Positions 48,800-60,263 of a stretch of 64,000 nt of DNA are shown here, piece after piece (the first letter of the stretch is position 1; the number at the start of each line of letters is the position of its first letter). The stretch spans positions 25,508,782 to 25,572,781 of the forward strand of contig NC_065535.1 of assembly GCF_932294415.1 (NCBI RefSeq). Direction: 5' to 3'. The notes beneath the pieces were generated by a model. It did not search any database. It was not told where the DNA came from and saw only the letters and a program-made list of their open reading frames with translations. Source of the stretch: Quercus robur. Taxonomy: Eukaryota > Streptophyta > Magnoliopsida > Fagales > Fagaceae. Made by a program: the position numbers and the translations under genes.

Positions 48800-50450
48800 A
48801 GCAATTCTAAAAAAAAAAAAAGTCAATTTTCAAAATATGTTTTCTGTGAAACCAACCAGATAAACAAAGAAACAAACTCTTGGGAAGCTTTTTAAGTTTT
48901 GAAAAAAAAAAACAAAACAAAAAACATTCTTTAAAGATAGTTTTCCACATTTTTTAGTGTTTGGTAGCACAAAAAAAACCTGGTCATTATAGAAAATTAT
49001 CTTTGATCAACGGAAAATCCTAATAAAAATAAGGTTTATTTTCTATAGGTTGTTTTCCAAAAAATTTTTTGGAAAACAATCTCTCTCACACACGTTGCAT
49101 CTCCTATAAATATTATCTTCGTTTATAGCCGTGGGAAACATAATTTTTTGGCACCTTCTCTCTCTCATGGTAAGTTTTCTCACTTTTTCTCTCTTCACTT
49201 CGCTTTTTCTCTCCTCACACCCTCATTGTCACTAACTCTGATTTCTCATCTTCCCATAGATCTCTCTCTCTAACTGTCTATCTTCTCTCTTTTCTCCATG
49301 TTTCTCTTCCCCTCTGTAACACAATTCTCTGATTAGATTTTTTTTTTCCTTCATTGATCGATCAATAGCTCCGATTTGCAAAGGAGAACAAATTTGTAGC
49401 GGTAATTATTTCATTATTCTCTACCAAAATCCCAACTCTTTGCTTTGAATTTCAAGCTCGATTTTCTTTTTTCTCTAAGAAATTTTCTATTTGATAGATT
49501 TCAGGCAGAAGTTACTTCTTTTTCGTACATAAAGTGCAAAAAAATAAAAAATAAAAAGAAGAAAGAATTAATGAAGTAAAAGATGAAAATTTCAAACATA
49601 GTACCTAAATTGCTCTAAATTGCTTTTATATGGGACAATCTTTACTCTGAACTAATAATATTGTTATATAATAAATGATAATTGTTTAGGAGAATTGCAT
49701 TTGTTGGCAAATATTTTTTTTTTGTTGGCAGATACTATGTAGTGATGATATATTATACAATACATTATGTAAATACATAATTTAGAGTAATATTGAAGAC
49801 TTGTGGTTGACCATAATAGACAATTAGTATACCAACAAAAAGAGTAGACAATTAATAATTATTGTTATTTATACTTATTGATATGTGTGTGTGTACGTAC
49901 GTTACTGTCTATATATATAAGCAAGACGAGTGGTAGAGATTATGAAAATTTGACAAGTAATTAATTTTGATTGTATCTATTATCAAAATTTTAGTATGAA
50001 AACTAAATTCATTCTTAGTTTTTTATTTATAATGATTATATTAGTTTATATAATATACATGTTTTAAATTATACAAGAAGTATTTTAAAATAATTGCATA
50101 CCAAATACCAAAAAACATTCTCAAACTCGTTTTCAAGATCGTTACTAAACATTGAAAAATGATACAATTTTCTAAAAAAAGCTTTTTGAAAAATGAACAG
50201 TTTTTCCAAAAACATTAATGCCTGCAACATACAGCAATATACTTCACTTAAACAAAATAAAAAGAAGTTAATTAAACCCTGTAGTTTGGCGGCAATGACA
50301 TGAATAAAATCCCACGCTCAGTCCTTACGCGCCTCCACGCTCCCGTAAAATACTCGAACAGCAGTCCAACTCAGATCCATCACTATCCATTTTCAAGTAT
50401 CCCCGGCCCCTATGGATTCGGCCCCCTACGCGCCTCAACTCCCATATCTC
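48800..50450. other. Intergenic and presumed promoter of the PHD-finger gene
   Basis: CT-rich DNA at 49080-49320 and AT-rich DNA beyond. 50290-50450 is GC-richer (CGCGCCTCCACGCTCCCG and a GGCCCC..CGCGCC stretch), consistent with a TATA-less promoter region just before the first exon. Confidence 0.4.
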
Positions 50451-50518
50451 TAGTAGTGTAATTTTCTTTATTTCTCTCTCTTAGGGTTTCTGTTCTGTCC
50501 TCTGAGAGATTTCGACAT

Positions 50519-50548
50519 ATGGTGAAGCATCTATTTCCGCGACCTTAA
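50519..50548 (+). CDS. Short upstream reading frame in the PHD gene leader
   Basis: ATG at 50519 opens 9 codons and stops at TAA (50546-50548), before the proposed main start at 50648. A second upstream ATG at 50620 reads out of frame across the exon 1/2 junction and stops soon after in exon 2. Both could lower translation of the main frame. Transcript extent is inferred. Confidence 0.35.
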   Translation: MVKHLFPRP

Positions 50549-50647
50549 AAATATCTCTTCCCATCGCTCTGTCGCTGCTGCTTAGCTTTGTCACTTTCCC
50601 GAGAATATTCCCGGATTTTATGGTGGTCCCTTCTCATTCTCTCCACT

Positions 50648-53600
50648 ATGGTTAGTTACTTAGTGTTTATTTATTTATTTATTTTTTATAACGTCTGATT
50701 TGATTTTTCCCTTTCTTTCTTTTTGTTTTGTAATGGGTTTATTAGAAATAATTAACATTGATAGTTTGTTATGTTTGGCAGTTTCAGATTCTATGCCTTT
50801 ACATGTGTTGTATGTGCAGCAGAAAACATGTGCCATTCTCAAAGCAAATATTTTTCTTTTTTTATTTTCTTAAGCATGTCCTGTACTTGTTCTCAGTATT
50901 GCATAAGAAACTTACTTTACCTGCAAACCTTCTTTATCTTGTGTTTTTATATTTGGGGCTTTGTGGCAGAGCTTCAACATAGGCATGTCAATTAGAGAAC
51001 TTTTGCTGCATCGTTATCGTCACTAGTCTCTATGAAGTCATTAATGTTGTATATATAGGTTGTAATAATGATATTTGAGTTTGGAGAATATTGTTTTATA
51101 AAGTTTATAAAATGAAAATTCAAGTTCTGGAATTTTCTAAGTGAAATTCAAAATTCAGTATTTTCGATCAATTGAAGTCTTTCCTCGATCGATCGAATTG
51201 ATGAGTAAAATTTTTCTGGAGTATCGATGCTGGATTCCTGTTCGGTCGATCGAAAAGAGCATTCGATCGATAAAAAGGAACTCTCGATTGATCGAGACTC
51301 GTAAAATTGAATTTTCCGTAGAATTTTCGGTAACTATTTGAACGTTTGAAAATGTTTCAAGTATTGTAAATGGTTTTATGAAATATTTTAACTCTCCATA
51401 CGTGCCTTTTGGTGAAATATAACCCCTATAGGTATAAATAGAGGTTTATGTTCACTTAAAAAAAAAATCATCTCCCCAAAATAGTAAGTTACAAAGAAAC
51501 ATAAGAAATCTTGTAGTCATTCTTCAGAATTGCTATCTGTAGAACCCAACAATTTGGTTGTATCCTAAGGACAAGTTTGTGATAACCCTTTAGCAACAAT
51601 AGTGTAGGGGCAAATATTGTCTAAGAAAAACGATATTGTGCCTTTAAGTTATCTATTTTCTGTTTGTCTTTTGTATAAACAGTGTTCTTCTATCATTACT
51701 TTGTGTAATATCCCCTACAATTAATGCAACTTTTGCTGGTGCATCTATGAAATATGGATTTTGATTTTTTTGTTCTCTCTAAATTTCAGACTTGGTGTCC
51801 ATTTGGCTTGAGATTATAAGTTTTTTTTTTTTTTTTTTGGTTAACTTTTAGTTTTTATGTATAATTTTTTATAACTTCACTTTTTCTCATTTTTCTGAAG
51901 TATTAAGTATACTTTACCACACTTTCAGCAAACAATTTTCAGCAAAAAGCTAGATAAGATGTTCCAATACAGACACTTGTTATGTCTTTGTTTGCTTGAA
52001 ATTTTTCATTGAAGGAAAACATCAAACTCATGTTCTCATTGATTAAAAAAAAAAAAAAAAAAACACATGAGTTTAGTGCAAACCTTTTGGTTTCACAAAA
52101 AAAAAAAACCTAAAAGGACCTTGTACAGTGGAATTCAATAACCAAGCTGCTTCCCAAGTCTGCTTCAAGACCCTGCAATGATCTCCATGTGCCTCCTTTG
52201 CTTGTTGATATGCAGAAACTGCAATGCAGTTTGTCTATAGTCCCATGCCAAGTCCTAGGGTTTGGTGATAGAACCCAAGGGCAAGAGAGATCCTAAGGAT
52301 GAGAGAGAGGATGACGACTAGGGTTTTTTTTTTTTTAGTGAATAGATGTGTGCCTCACTGTCTCGTTGTTAGTGTGTTGGTGTTTTTCCAGAATAGTACT
52401 CTTGAATACTGCAACCTAAAACCCTAGGACTAGGTTTCTCCTAAATTGGTTGCCCACATGAGCTTGTCCAAAGCCCAAATGCCAACATCCTCCCACTCGC
52501 CCGTAATAGGCAGGCCACTCTAAGCAGAATTATCTCTTATTTGCTTCCATCCACTTTTCCTATGCGTACAAGGGGAAATGGTCCTCGACTAGCCTAACCT
52601 GCAGCTTGGGACACTACAGCGAAGCTCCATCAAATCTAGCATAGTGTAACCCTTAAAGAAACTGTCTTGTTCTGCCCTAGAGATATCTGATCACATCAAA
52701 TTGAGTGTCCTCAAATCCCTCATGTCTTATGAAAAACTCAGAACCACACTCAAAACCACCAAAAATCACTTTGTCATGTACCCCACAATCATGTCCTAGA
52801 CTCCTCAATCAAGTGAGACCAAAAATTTATCTAACTGGGACGAAGGCGAATTGTGATTATTCAACCAAGTAAAAGAACCTCCTTTCAAAAGCAAATCCAG
52901 CATAGCTTGTTTTAATATAAATGCAGAAAAATCTTAAACCTTACGTTGTTTTTGGTCCCCCTTCCTTTCACTTGGTAAACGGAAAATGTTAATACTCTCC
53001 CTATTGCACTAGGGTATGCTCCACCAACTATAAATTCATGTTTGCTCCTCCTAGAGCTACCTTCTAGTTGCATTTATTAACTCCTAAGTAAGCCCATTCA
53101 AAGCCATCTTTTGTGCTTAAAAATTTACAAGAAATAGAATACTCAGCTACTACCTCTTCAACAATTTTAACAACCTTTTTGTCCCACCTTAACAGATACC
53201 ATCAGATCGAAAGGATCAAAAGTCTATTTAGGTCTAGGTTAAATTAGGATAAGTGTTATGAGTTTGTGAGTTAGGGTTGATAGGGTTTCAATCTAGGGTT
53301 TCAGGTATAAGTGGATCTGATAATGGTGGATCTGTTTGAGGGAGTCCAACCTCCAAGAAAGGAGAAAACATTGAATTTGGGAGAGAGAGAATAAGAGAGA
53401 GCACAAAATGCTTCACTAAGTCTTACATGGGAGCTTATATACATTGCCAAACTCAATTGCGATTGGTTGGGCATTTCTAGCATGTGCCAAAGATGTGTAA
53501 TTATATTTTAACATGTGTTAAATGAGCCCATAGACTACCTATATAAAAAAGAGAGCCCATAAACTGACTTTTACAGAGTAGGATTATCTACTAATTCATG

Positions 53601-56600
53601 TATGTGCTAGAATTATCTCTCTAATTAAATTTTACAAATGTGCTCAATTAAATTTAACACTTGAATTAGCTTTAATCTGAGCTCTAACTTGACCACTCAA
53701 GGTGCTGACATGTGCATGCTAGCTGGATGAAGTTTCCCTTGAAAAATGGGCCCCATTGAGCAAGCCAGTGCTGATTTCGACACTTATGATGCAAAAGGAA
53801 TTGTCAATCGGCAGTTGCACTCTAGGGTGTCCCCACCAACTTGTTTTGGCACAATTCCCTTTCCTTTAGAACACCATGCCCACGAGGTGAGGGAACCTTT
53901 GCTGCATCTGGTGGAGAACTTCCCAAGTAGCTTCTTTTTGGAGGCCTTGCCACTTGACACATACTATGGTGATAGATCGATTCCGCAACTTCTTACTCCT
54001 TTGTTGCAAATCTCTCTTGGGTTTTGGGGAAAACTCACCATCTTGATCAATAGGAGGTAAATGGGTGAAGGGGCAATGTTTTTCCCAAGCTTGCGCTTGC
54101 ATACTTCGGTGTAGGATGAATATGAGAATCTTGAGGCAGTTCCAATTTGTAAGCCCATCCTTTGGATGATTTTGAAAGGTCCAAAGAATCGAGCAGATAA
54201 CTTCAAATGGTTGCAAAGGCCCATAGATTTTTGGATGTACGATTGCAACTCAAAAGGTCTGAATCCCCTAATTCAAATTCCTTCTCAGTTCGCTCCTTGT
54301 AGGCTTGGGACTTCATCTTCTTTTGAGCTACTGTGAGATTATGCTTTAAGGTAGCGAAGATTTGATTTTGAGTTTTCAAATGATCCTCCTGCTCTTTTAC
54401 CTTTTTAGTGCCCAAAATATAGTCCATGAGCCTTGGGGGTGGAACCTTATACAATGCTTTGAATGGTGTCATCTTTGTGGTGGTGGGGTAATAGGTGTTG
54501 TACCAATATGTGGCTAAGGGCAGCCACTCCAACCATATTTTTGGTCTTTCACAAGCATAAGGTCATAAGTAATGCATAAGACTTTTATTCACGATTTTTC
54601 TTTGGCCATTCATATGTGGGTTGTAGGTGGTTGACATGGCCAATTGGGTTCCTTGGAGTTCAGACTACTCACTCCAAAAATTTCTGGTGAAGACTTGTAT
54701 TTCTGATTAAAGCGTAGAGAGAAATCTCTAATAATTTCTCACTTCGCTCTTCTTGAGGGGCAACCACTCTCTTCGTAACTTCCTACGTAAAACTCTCATC
54801 TTTCTCCTTTAAAGTGGATTGAACATCCATCAAGAAGAGTTTGCGTGTTTTACCTTCATGCTCGACATGCCATTTGTTGTCCCAATTATAGCATATCCCC
54901 TTCCATTGTATCTCCTCCATTTGCACTTGAGAGATTCTTTGCAAGGGCATCTTCGTTTTCGGGTCCACCTTGATGTCATTCTTGGTAGGTTCTCCAAGAA
55001 TGGAAGGCCTTCTGATTTCTTGTGTGGCTTTAAATCTTTTCTTGATGGCCAACATGTACTTCTCTTGAATTTTTTGAGACCAAATGTGGCATTGAGATGA
55101 ATGGGGGTTCAACATCCTTACCAGAAGTCAAATTTCATCTTGCAAGCTAGTTAGAAGTAACTTAGCTTGTGTCTCCTTGAAAGACCCTTGATGCTGTTGG
55201 AGAGAGCTTTGAATTGAGCTTTCTAATGTGGCAATGTCAAGGTTTGCTTTAATTGTGCAAGTGCCTCCACTGGGTCGTCATGGGCTGTTGTCCTAAAACG
55301 AAAGTGTAAGGCTCTAATGAAAGCTTCCCAAGTTGCAAATAATCTGGACTCCTCCCCATCTTGATACCAATTTTAGTGCCTCCTCTTCCATGTGGAAGGA
55401 AGCTATTTGGACCTATTGATGGTTTGAAGTGTTGTCAAACTTGAAAAATTGATTTGCTCTGTTGATCTAACATGAGGGGTCTTTGCCTTTGAATCTTGGA
55501 AAGTCTACCTAAATCGGTTTTGGGAAACCAAGTGCATATTCCTCTTGGGAAGCAGCAAGTACCTCTGGTCTTTGTACTCCTTGATCCCTCATGAGGGTTG
55601 CCAAGGACTCCTTGATGTAATCTAGGTCAGACAATGAAACATGGCATTTAAAAATCCAATGGTCTTAAAAAAAATCCCCACGTAATCACACAATCAAATA
55701 AATGCCACATTTCTCATATCTGACTAAAATTGGGGGGAATCGAAGGATTTTTAAATGGGAGGGGATCTTATCTCTTGATCTAAATATTAGGATGTTCCTT
55801 TGGCAAGGAACTTGATTTTAGGTTTGCTTATATTTCACAAGGGAATAAATTCAGGTTGTAATGATGCAGTCATTGGAGTGGGTTTGGGGCATTGGAATGT
55901 ATATGTACATATTTAAAATTTGTTACTTATCCATAGATGTATAATGATTATTTCATAGATATATGATAAGCATGCTCCAATTGCTGTGTATTTTTGTTGT
56001 TGCAGGTGACTATTTGTCAAAAGTGTGGTGACAGAGGCTTCTCTGTGGCATTGATCTACTGTGACAGATGTTCGGTTTATGCTCAACATCGGTATGATTT
56101 ATTTGCAGTGTCTCTGTGTGTGTTGGTTTGCATTTTTGGCCATGTGTGCGCGTTCATGAGTACACCTAGATACAATTGTTCAAAAAAATAAAAATAAATA
56201 AGAGTATGGCAGTATACTAGCATATTTAGTGCCTGTTTGGTATAGCTTATTTTTCAGGTTTGAAAAAGGGATTGTTTGAAAAAGTTGTACCTAAAGAAAG
56301 TGAAGTTTAAAAAAGCTGTACTTGTTTCTCAAAAAAAAAACTGCACTTTAAAAAGTCTGGTCTGGAAATGTGTTACCAAATGAGCACTTAAGACTATCAG
56401 ACAAAATGGCTGATGCTGATTGTTTGACTTGTTTCAAATGCTTTGAAAAGTTTATTTGCGTGAAATTTTTAAGTTAAAAGGAACAAATTATTTCGTATTA
56501 TGGTTGTAATTTTCTACTCAAATTGGGCTGTTGTGACTCTTGCCTTTTTTTTTTCCCTCAGCTATTGCTTGGATGTGCTGCCTGCAACTTTTGATGAATA

Positions 56601-58645
56601 TGTTATTGGTTTTGTGCGGATTGTGAACCAAAGATTCAAAAGCTGTCTACTATCATCAATAACAATGCTCTCCCATCTGGAATAAGTCATTCTGTAAATT
56701 TGAAAAATGTGCAAGCGACCCAATCTAGAATAAGATTACAGAAGAATCTCGAAAGATTGAAGAAAAAGGTTAAAAAGACAAAGAATAAGAAGAAAAGAAA
56801 GGACATCACTGGCTCTGTGGCTAAAATGGGTAAACAAATATGTAAAAAAAGCCCTTCCCTTCAACTCAATAAGATGCATTCTGGTGATATCTTTGAAAAA
56901 GACAAGAAGCTTGGACAGGAGTTGCGAGTGATAGTGACAGATGGTGCCAATTACAATTATGAAGTCGAACTGGGACTGCATCTGAAAGATGGGCCCAACT
57001 TGGTTGAAGAGGCTGTATCTGTTGCTCTTCGATGCAATGAGACACTTGAGAATTGTGAAGGTCAGAAGGTTGGACAAGAGTTGGGACTGCATCTGAAAGA
57101 TGGGACCAACTTGGTTGAAGAGGCCCTATCTTGTCACCCTTCTCTTCAATGCAATGAGATGCTTAAGAATTGTGAAGAAGGTCAGAAGGCTGGACAAGAG
57201 TTGGGGCTGCATCTGAAAGATGGGACCAACTTGCTTGAAGAGGCAATATCTGTTAACCCTTCTCTTCGATGCAGTGAGAAGCTTGAGAATTGTGAAGAAG
57301 GTCAGAAGGTTGGACAAGAGCTGGGACTGCATCTGAAAGATGAGAGCATCTTGGTCGAAGAGGCCGTATCTGTTAATCCTTCTCTTCGATGCAATGAGAA
57401 GCTTGAGAGTTGTGAAGATCAGAAGGTTGGACAAGAGTCGGGACTTCAGCTGAAAGATGAGACCAACTTGGTTGAAGAGGCTGTATCTGTTAACCCTTCT
57501 CTTCGATGCAATGAGACACTTGAGAATTGTGAAGAAGGTCAGAAGGTTGGACAAGAATTGGGACTACATCTGAAAGATGGGACCAACTTGGTTGAAGAGG
57601 CTGTATCTGTTAACCCTTCTCCTCGCTGCAATCAGAGGCTTGAGAACTGTGAAGAAGGTCAGAAGCCTGGACACAAATTCATTGTGGATCTGAAAGATGA
57701 GACCAAGTTTGTTAAAGAGGCTGAATATGTTAAAACCTCTCAAATAGCTACTACCAGTAACCCTTCCAATACCTTAGAACAAAAATGTTACATTACTGCA
57801 CAGCCTATCATTGATCCTATCTGGAGGTACTCCTTCCCCCCATGAATTTAAAGTTGCTCATCTGATGCAGCATTTAAACTTGTGCATTACTTTATCCTTT
57901 CGACAGGGGAAGTTTATGTATCCGCAACAGAAGTTCTGGAGCTGTTGGCCTTGGAGCTCATTTGTCTTGCTTGGCATGCTATAAAGTGTGCGAGGAGGCA
58001 AAACTAATGCCGGAGTTGCTATATGCTGAACTGTTTCGTAGGTCAGATGTGTGGCCAAAAGGTTTTGAGAAGCAGGGCCCATCCGACCAGAGTATTGCTC
58101 TTTATTTCTTTCCAAAGAATGAAAGGTGATGGTTTCAATAATGTTTCATGAGCTTCCTCTCACTTTAGGTTCTTCTAAATGTTAATGTTACATTGTTACA
58201 GTGATGGAAAGGCTTTTGGGAGCCTGGTGGATAGCATGATTAGCCAAGACCTTGCCATGAGATCCATGGTGCAAAATGCAGAACTTTTGGTTTTCGCTTC
58301 TACCGTACTTCCTGCGCAATATAGGAGTGAGCCCACTTGTCTTTATTTGCTTAAAAAGCTATCTCGACCCTTTTATTAAACATCAATTTATCTCATTTTT
58401 CTGCAGAAAGTTAAACTATTTCTTGAATTATTTTATTTGCAGCATTTCAGTCGAAGTTTTATTTGTGGGGGGTGTTTAGGAGAAAGCAAGTGTCACATGT
58501 AACAAATACATTTGTCCCTGAAGTGGAGAAAACCCGTACAAATGCCTTAACCTGGGATAGGCGGCCGAGTTCTACAAGTCTTTTAAGTAGCAGTGATAGC
58601 CATGGTTCTGATTCACTGTATTCTTTTTGTGCTTCAGTGTTTTGA
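50648..58645 (+). CDS. PHD-finger protein of the AIPP2 type, six exons, with an apparent frameshift in the PHD finger
   Basis: Coding exons: 50648-50650, 56006-56091, 56562-57826, 57907-58125, 58202-58326 and 58443-58645. All introns are GT-AG and all phases agree. The start ATG is the last codon of exon 1, before a GTTAGT donor; exon 2 then gives VTICQKCGDRGFS. The PHD finger supplies C5, C8, C20, C23, H29 and C32, then one base appears missing at about 56607, after which the last pair (C48, C51) reads in another frame. With that base the protein would be about 633 residues. A basic stretch follows, then six and a half copies of a unit of about 40 residues (56916-57720), then a conserved C-terminal domain (WRGSLCIRN, VWPKGFEKQGPSDQSIALYF, YLWGVFRRKQ) like the SPOC-like domain of Arabidopsis AIPP2/PAIPP2. 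AIPP2-type PHD proteins read unmodified histone H3 and work with the BAH protein AIPP3 and the phosphatase CPL2 in gene silencing. Unless the missing base is an assembly error, the finger is broken. Confidence 0.75.
51165..51300. repeat. TCGATCGA-rich segment in intron 1 of the PHD gene
   Basis: Repeated CGATCGAT/TCGATCGA palindromes (six or more TCGAT words) in about 135 bases of otherwise AT-rich intron. It is likely part of a dispersed repeat. Confidence 0.6.
52490..55620 (-). mobile_element. Ty3/gypsy deletion derivative in intron 1 of the PHD gene
   Basis: Read on the minus strand: gag sequence (around 55580-55480, with LGFPKP and FPRFKGKDPS), a degraded zinc-knuckle region (about 54880), then directly the C-terminal integrase (54532-54260; YNTYYPTTTKMTPFKALY) and a chromodomain remnant (54000-53880; VKWQGL and EATWEVLHQM). 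Protease, reverse transcriptase, RNase H and the catalytic integrase core are missing. A purine tract GAGTGGGAGGA before TGTTGGCATTTGG (minus strand, about 52487) may mark its 3' LTR start. A LINE fragment lies within. Stops interrupt all parts. Confidence 0.65.
52805..53150 (-). pseudogene. LINE (L1-type) endonuclease fragment
   Basis: The minus strand reads DGFEWA near 53130 and GGSFTWLNNHNSPSS followed by LDKFLVSLD near 52880-52800. This matches the plant LINE endonuclease pattern DGFEWA...GGxFTWSN...SRLDRFLVSxDWE. Stops and frameshifts lie between, so it is a relic. Confidence 0.6.
56229..56387. mobile_element. MITE in intron 2 of the PHD gene
   Basis: A 159-bp AT-rich element. The left end GTGCCTGTTTGGTA mirrors the right end TTACCAAATGAGCAC, with TTA on both outer sides (56226-56228, 56388-56390). 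Non-coding; it accounts for a third of the 470-bp intron. Confidence 0.6.
56916..57720 (+). repeat. In-frame tandem repeat, about 117-120 bp per unit, in exon 3 of the PHD gene
   Basis: Units read GQELGLHLKDGTNLVEEA then VSVNPSLRCNETLENCEEGQKV with substitutions. The first is extended by extra residues, four or five middle ones are close copies, and the last is degenerate. Three-base length differences keep the frame. Each unit has two cysteines and is acidic. Confidence 0.9.
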
Positions 58646-58649
58646 TTTC

Positions 58650-60263
58650 GTTCATTAGAATCTGTATAGTTTTTGTTTCTCTCTGTCTCTCCCTGCAACA
58701 GGGCCATGATATGGAGTAGAAATTTGAATTTGCATTCTAGAGATAAATCCATGGAGTGTCCTAATCCTTTGGGCAGCAACTTTCAGACACGAAAAGAGAG
58801 AGAGAAGAGGGGGGAGGGAGGGTGTTGAACTAGCTCTAAATATAAATAGAAGAATCCCGAATTAGCAACTATCCACAAGTGTCAATTCATTCAAGGCAAG
58901 AGAGCAACAATTGTTTTGTTTTCACATGTTAGTTAAAATAGGTTATTGGGAATAGGCTTTCATCTCTACATGCGTTTTTTATAGCAAATAAAGAATCTAT
59001 AGTTGATGGTCAAGGTAGTGTAATTAATACTTGAGCGAATATTATTAAATGTGCTAACCTTGGTATGGAAGTTACTCATGAATGTAACGCTCATAATTTA
59101 CCTCTAGACTTGGCTTTACAATAAATAAGAAAGGAGCAATAATTATTTTCTTTTTTTAATTGGTTAATTCTCCAAAACTCAAATAACTGGGGAGATTAAA
59201 TTTAGATCAATTTTCCTGAATAATTCAGAATAATAGGTTTTTTTTTTTAATAAAAAAAAAATCCAACTTAGGTTGGAACCTTAGTTAAACTTTCAGTTAA
59301 CTTTTAAGTTGCTTTCTCTCCCTCTACTCATGTCTATGATGAATTGTGAATATACAAGTCATTACTTATTATCATTTAAAAGGACTAGTGTTATCAACCC
59401 CAAGAGTTAGTTGTATTATCACAGTTAACTAAAGACGATTGAACTGAAATTTTTTCTCTTTAGAAATCTACCCCAAGGTATTCACTATTCAATGGACAAT
59501 GGGGCTCATTATGTATTAGATACAGTTCAGACATAGTCTTTTTTATTGGTAAAAATAGCATTTTTAATCCTAAGAAAGAAACGCATTTGTCCTTATAAAG
59601 TAAAAATCAGCAGCAGTTCTATAGCAGATGTCTCCATTTCACCTCGTTCACTAATTGTAATAGACTGTAGATACTTTAGAATCCAGACTGATTCTCTCAA
59701 ATATCAATTCCTGGAAAACAGAATTCAACAGTAAATTATCAAAATTTGATTCCTTGATAGACAGGTTAGAGAGTTGCTTGCCACAAAAGTTCCATTAAAT
59801 TTTAATATCCAATGGAAAATTCAATTCCCAAACAAAGTAAGAGGAAAATATGTCCTGAATAAAGTAATTCATTAAAGTGTCGTGAATACAAATGAAAAGA
59901 ATCTGCTGAGAATAATTCTCTCCTTTTTTGGGCCCAGAAATTCTCCATTATTGTTATAACAGTCCAAAATTCATAAGAGGGAAAAAGAATCTCATTGTTC
60001 ATTTTTGGAACTTCTTTTCCAGTGAATAGTATCGCCAGCCAAACCTTCTAAACCAAGATAGAATAGCACCAAGATGTATTATCTGGTTAAACCTTAAACA
60101 TAGGTTTACTGTAGTTAATACTTTTTTAAACAGATAACCTACAGGGGAAAGAGTTAACAAACGGCCTGAGTTCTTGGATAACTGTACTGCATGACTGGTA
60201 CACACCAATAACGAAAGACGCCTAGCATAAAGTACTCACCTGAAATGTCTTGTTACCAGATGG
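58650..60263. other. Convergent intergenic region
   Basis: The space between the ends of the PHD gene and the minus-strand coiled-coil gene. It should hold both 3' untranslated regions. AT-rich; short frames only, nothing recognised. Confidence 0.5.

Noticed and set aside
56736-57554. Minus-strand frames over the PHD exon 3 repeat
   Set aside because: Mirror translations of the coding tandem repeat on the opposite strand.
56700-57845. Separate single-exon gene starting at 56700
   Set aside because: It would begin with TTG, the frame continues upstream into PHD finger sequence, and it ends in an intron beyond a good donor at 57827. It is exon 3 of the PHD gene.
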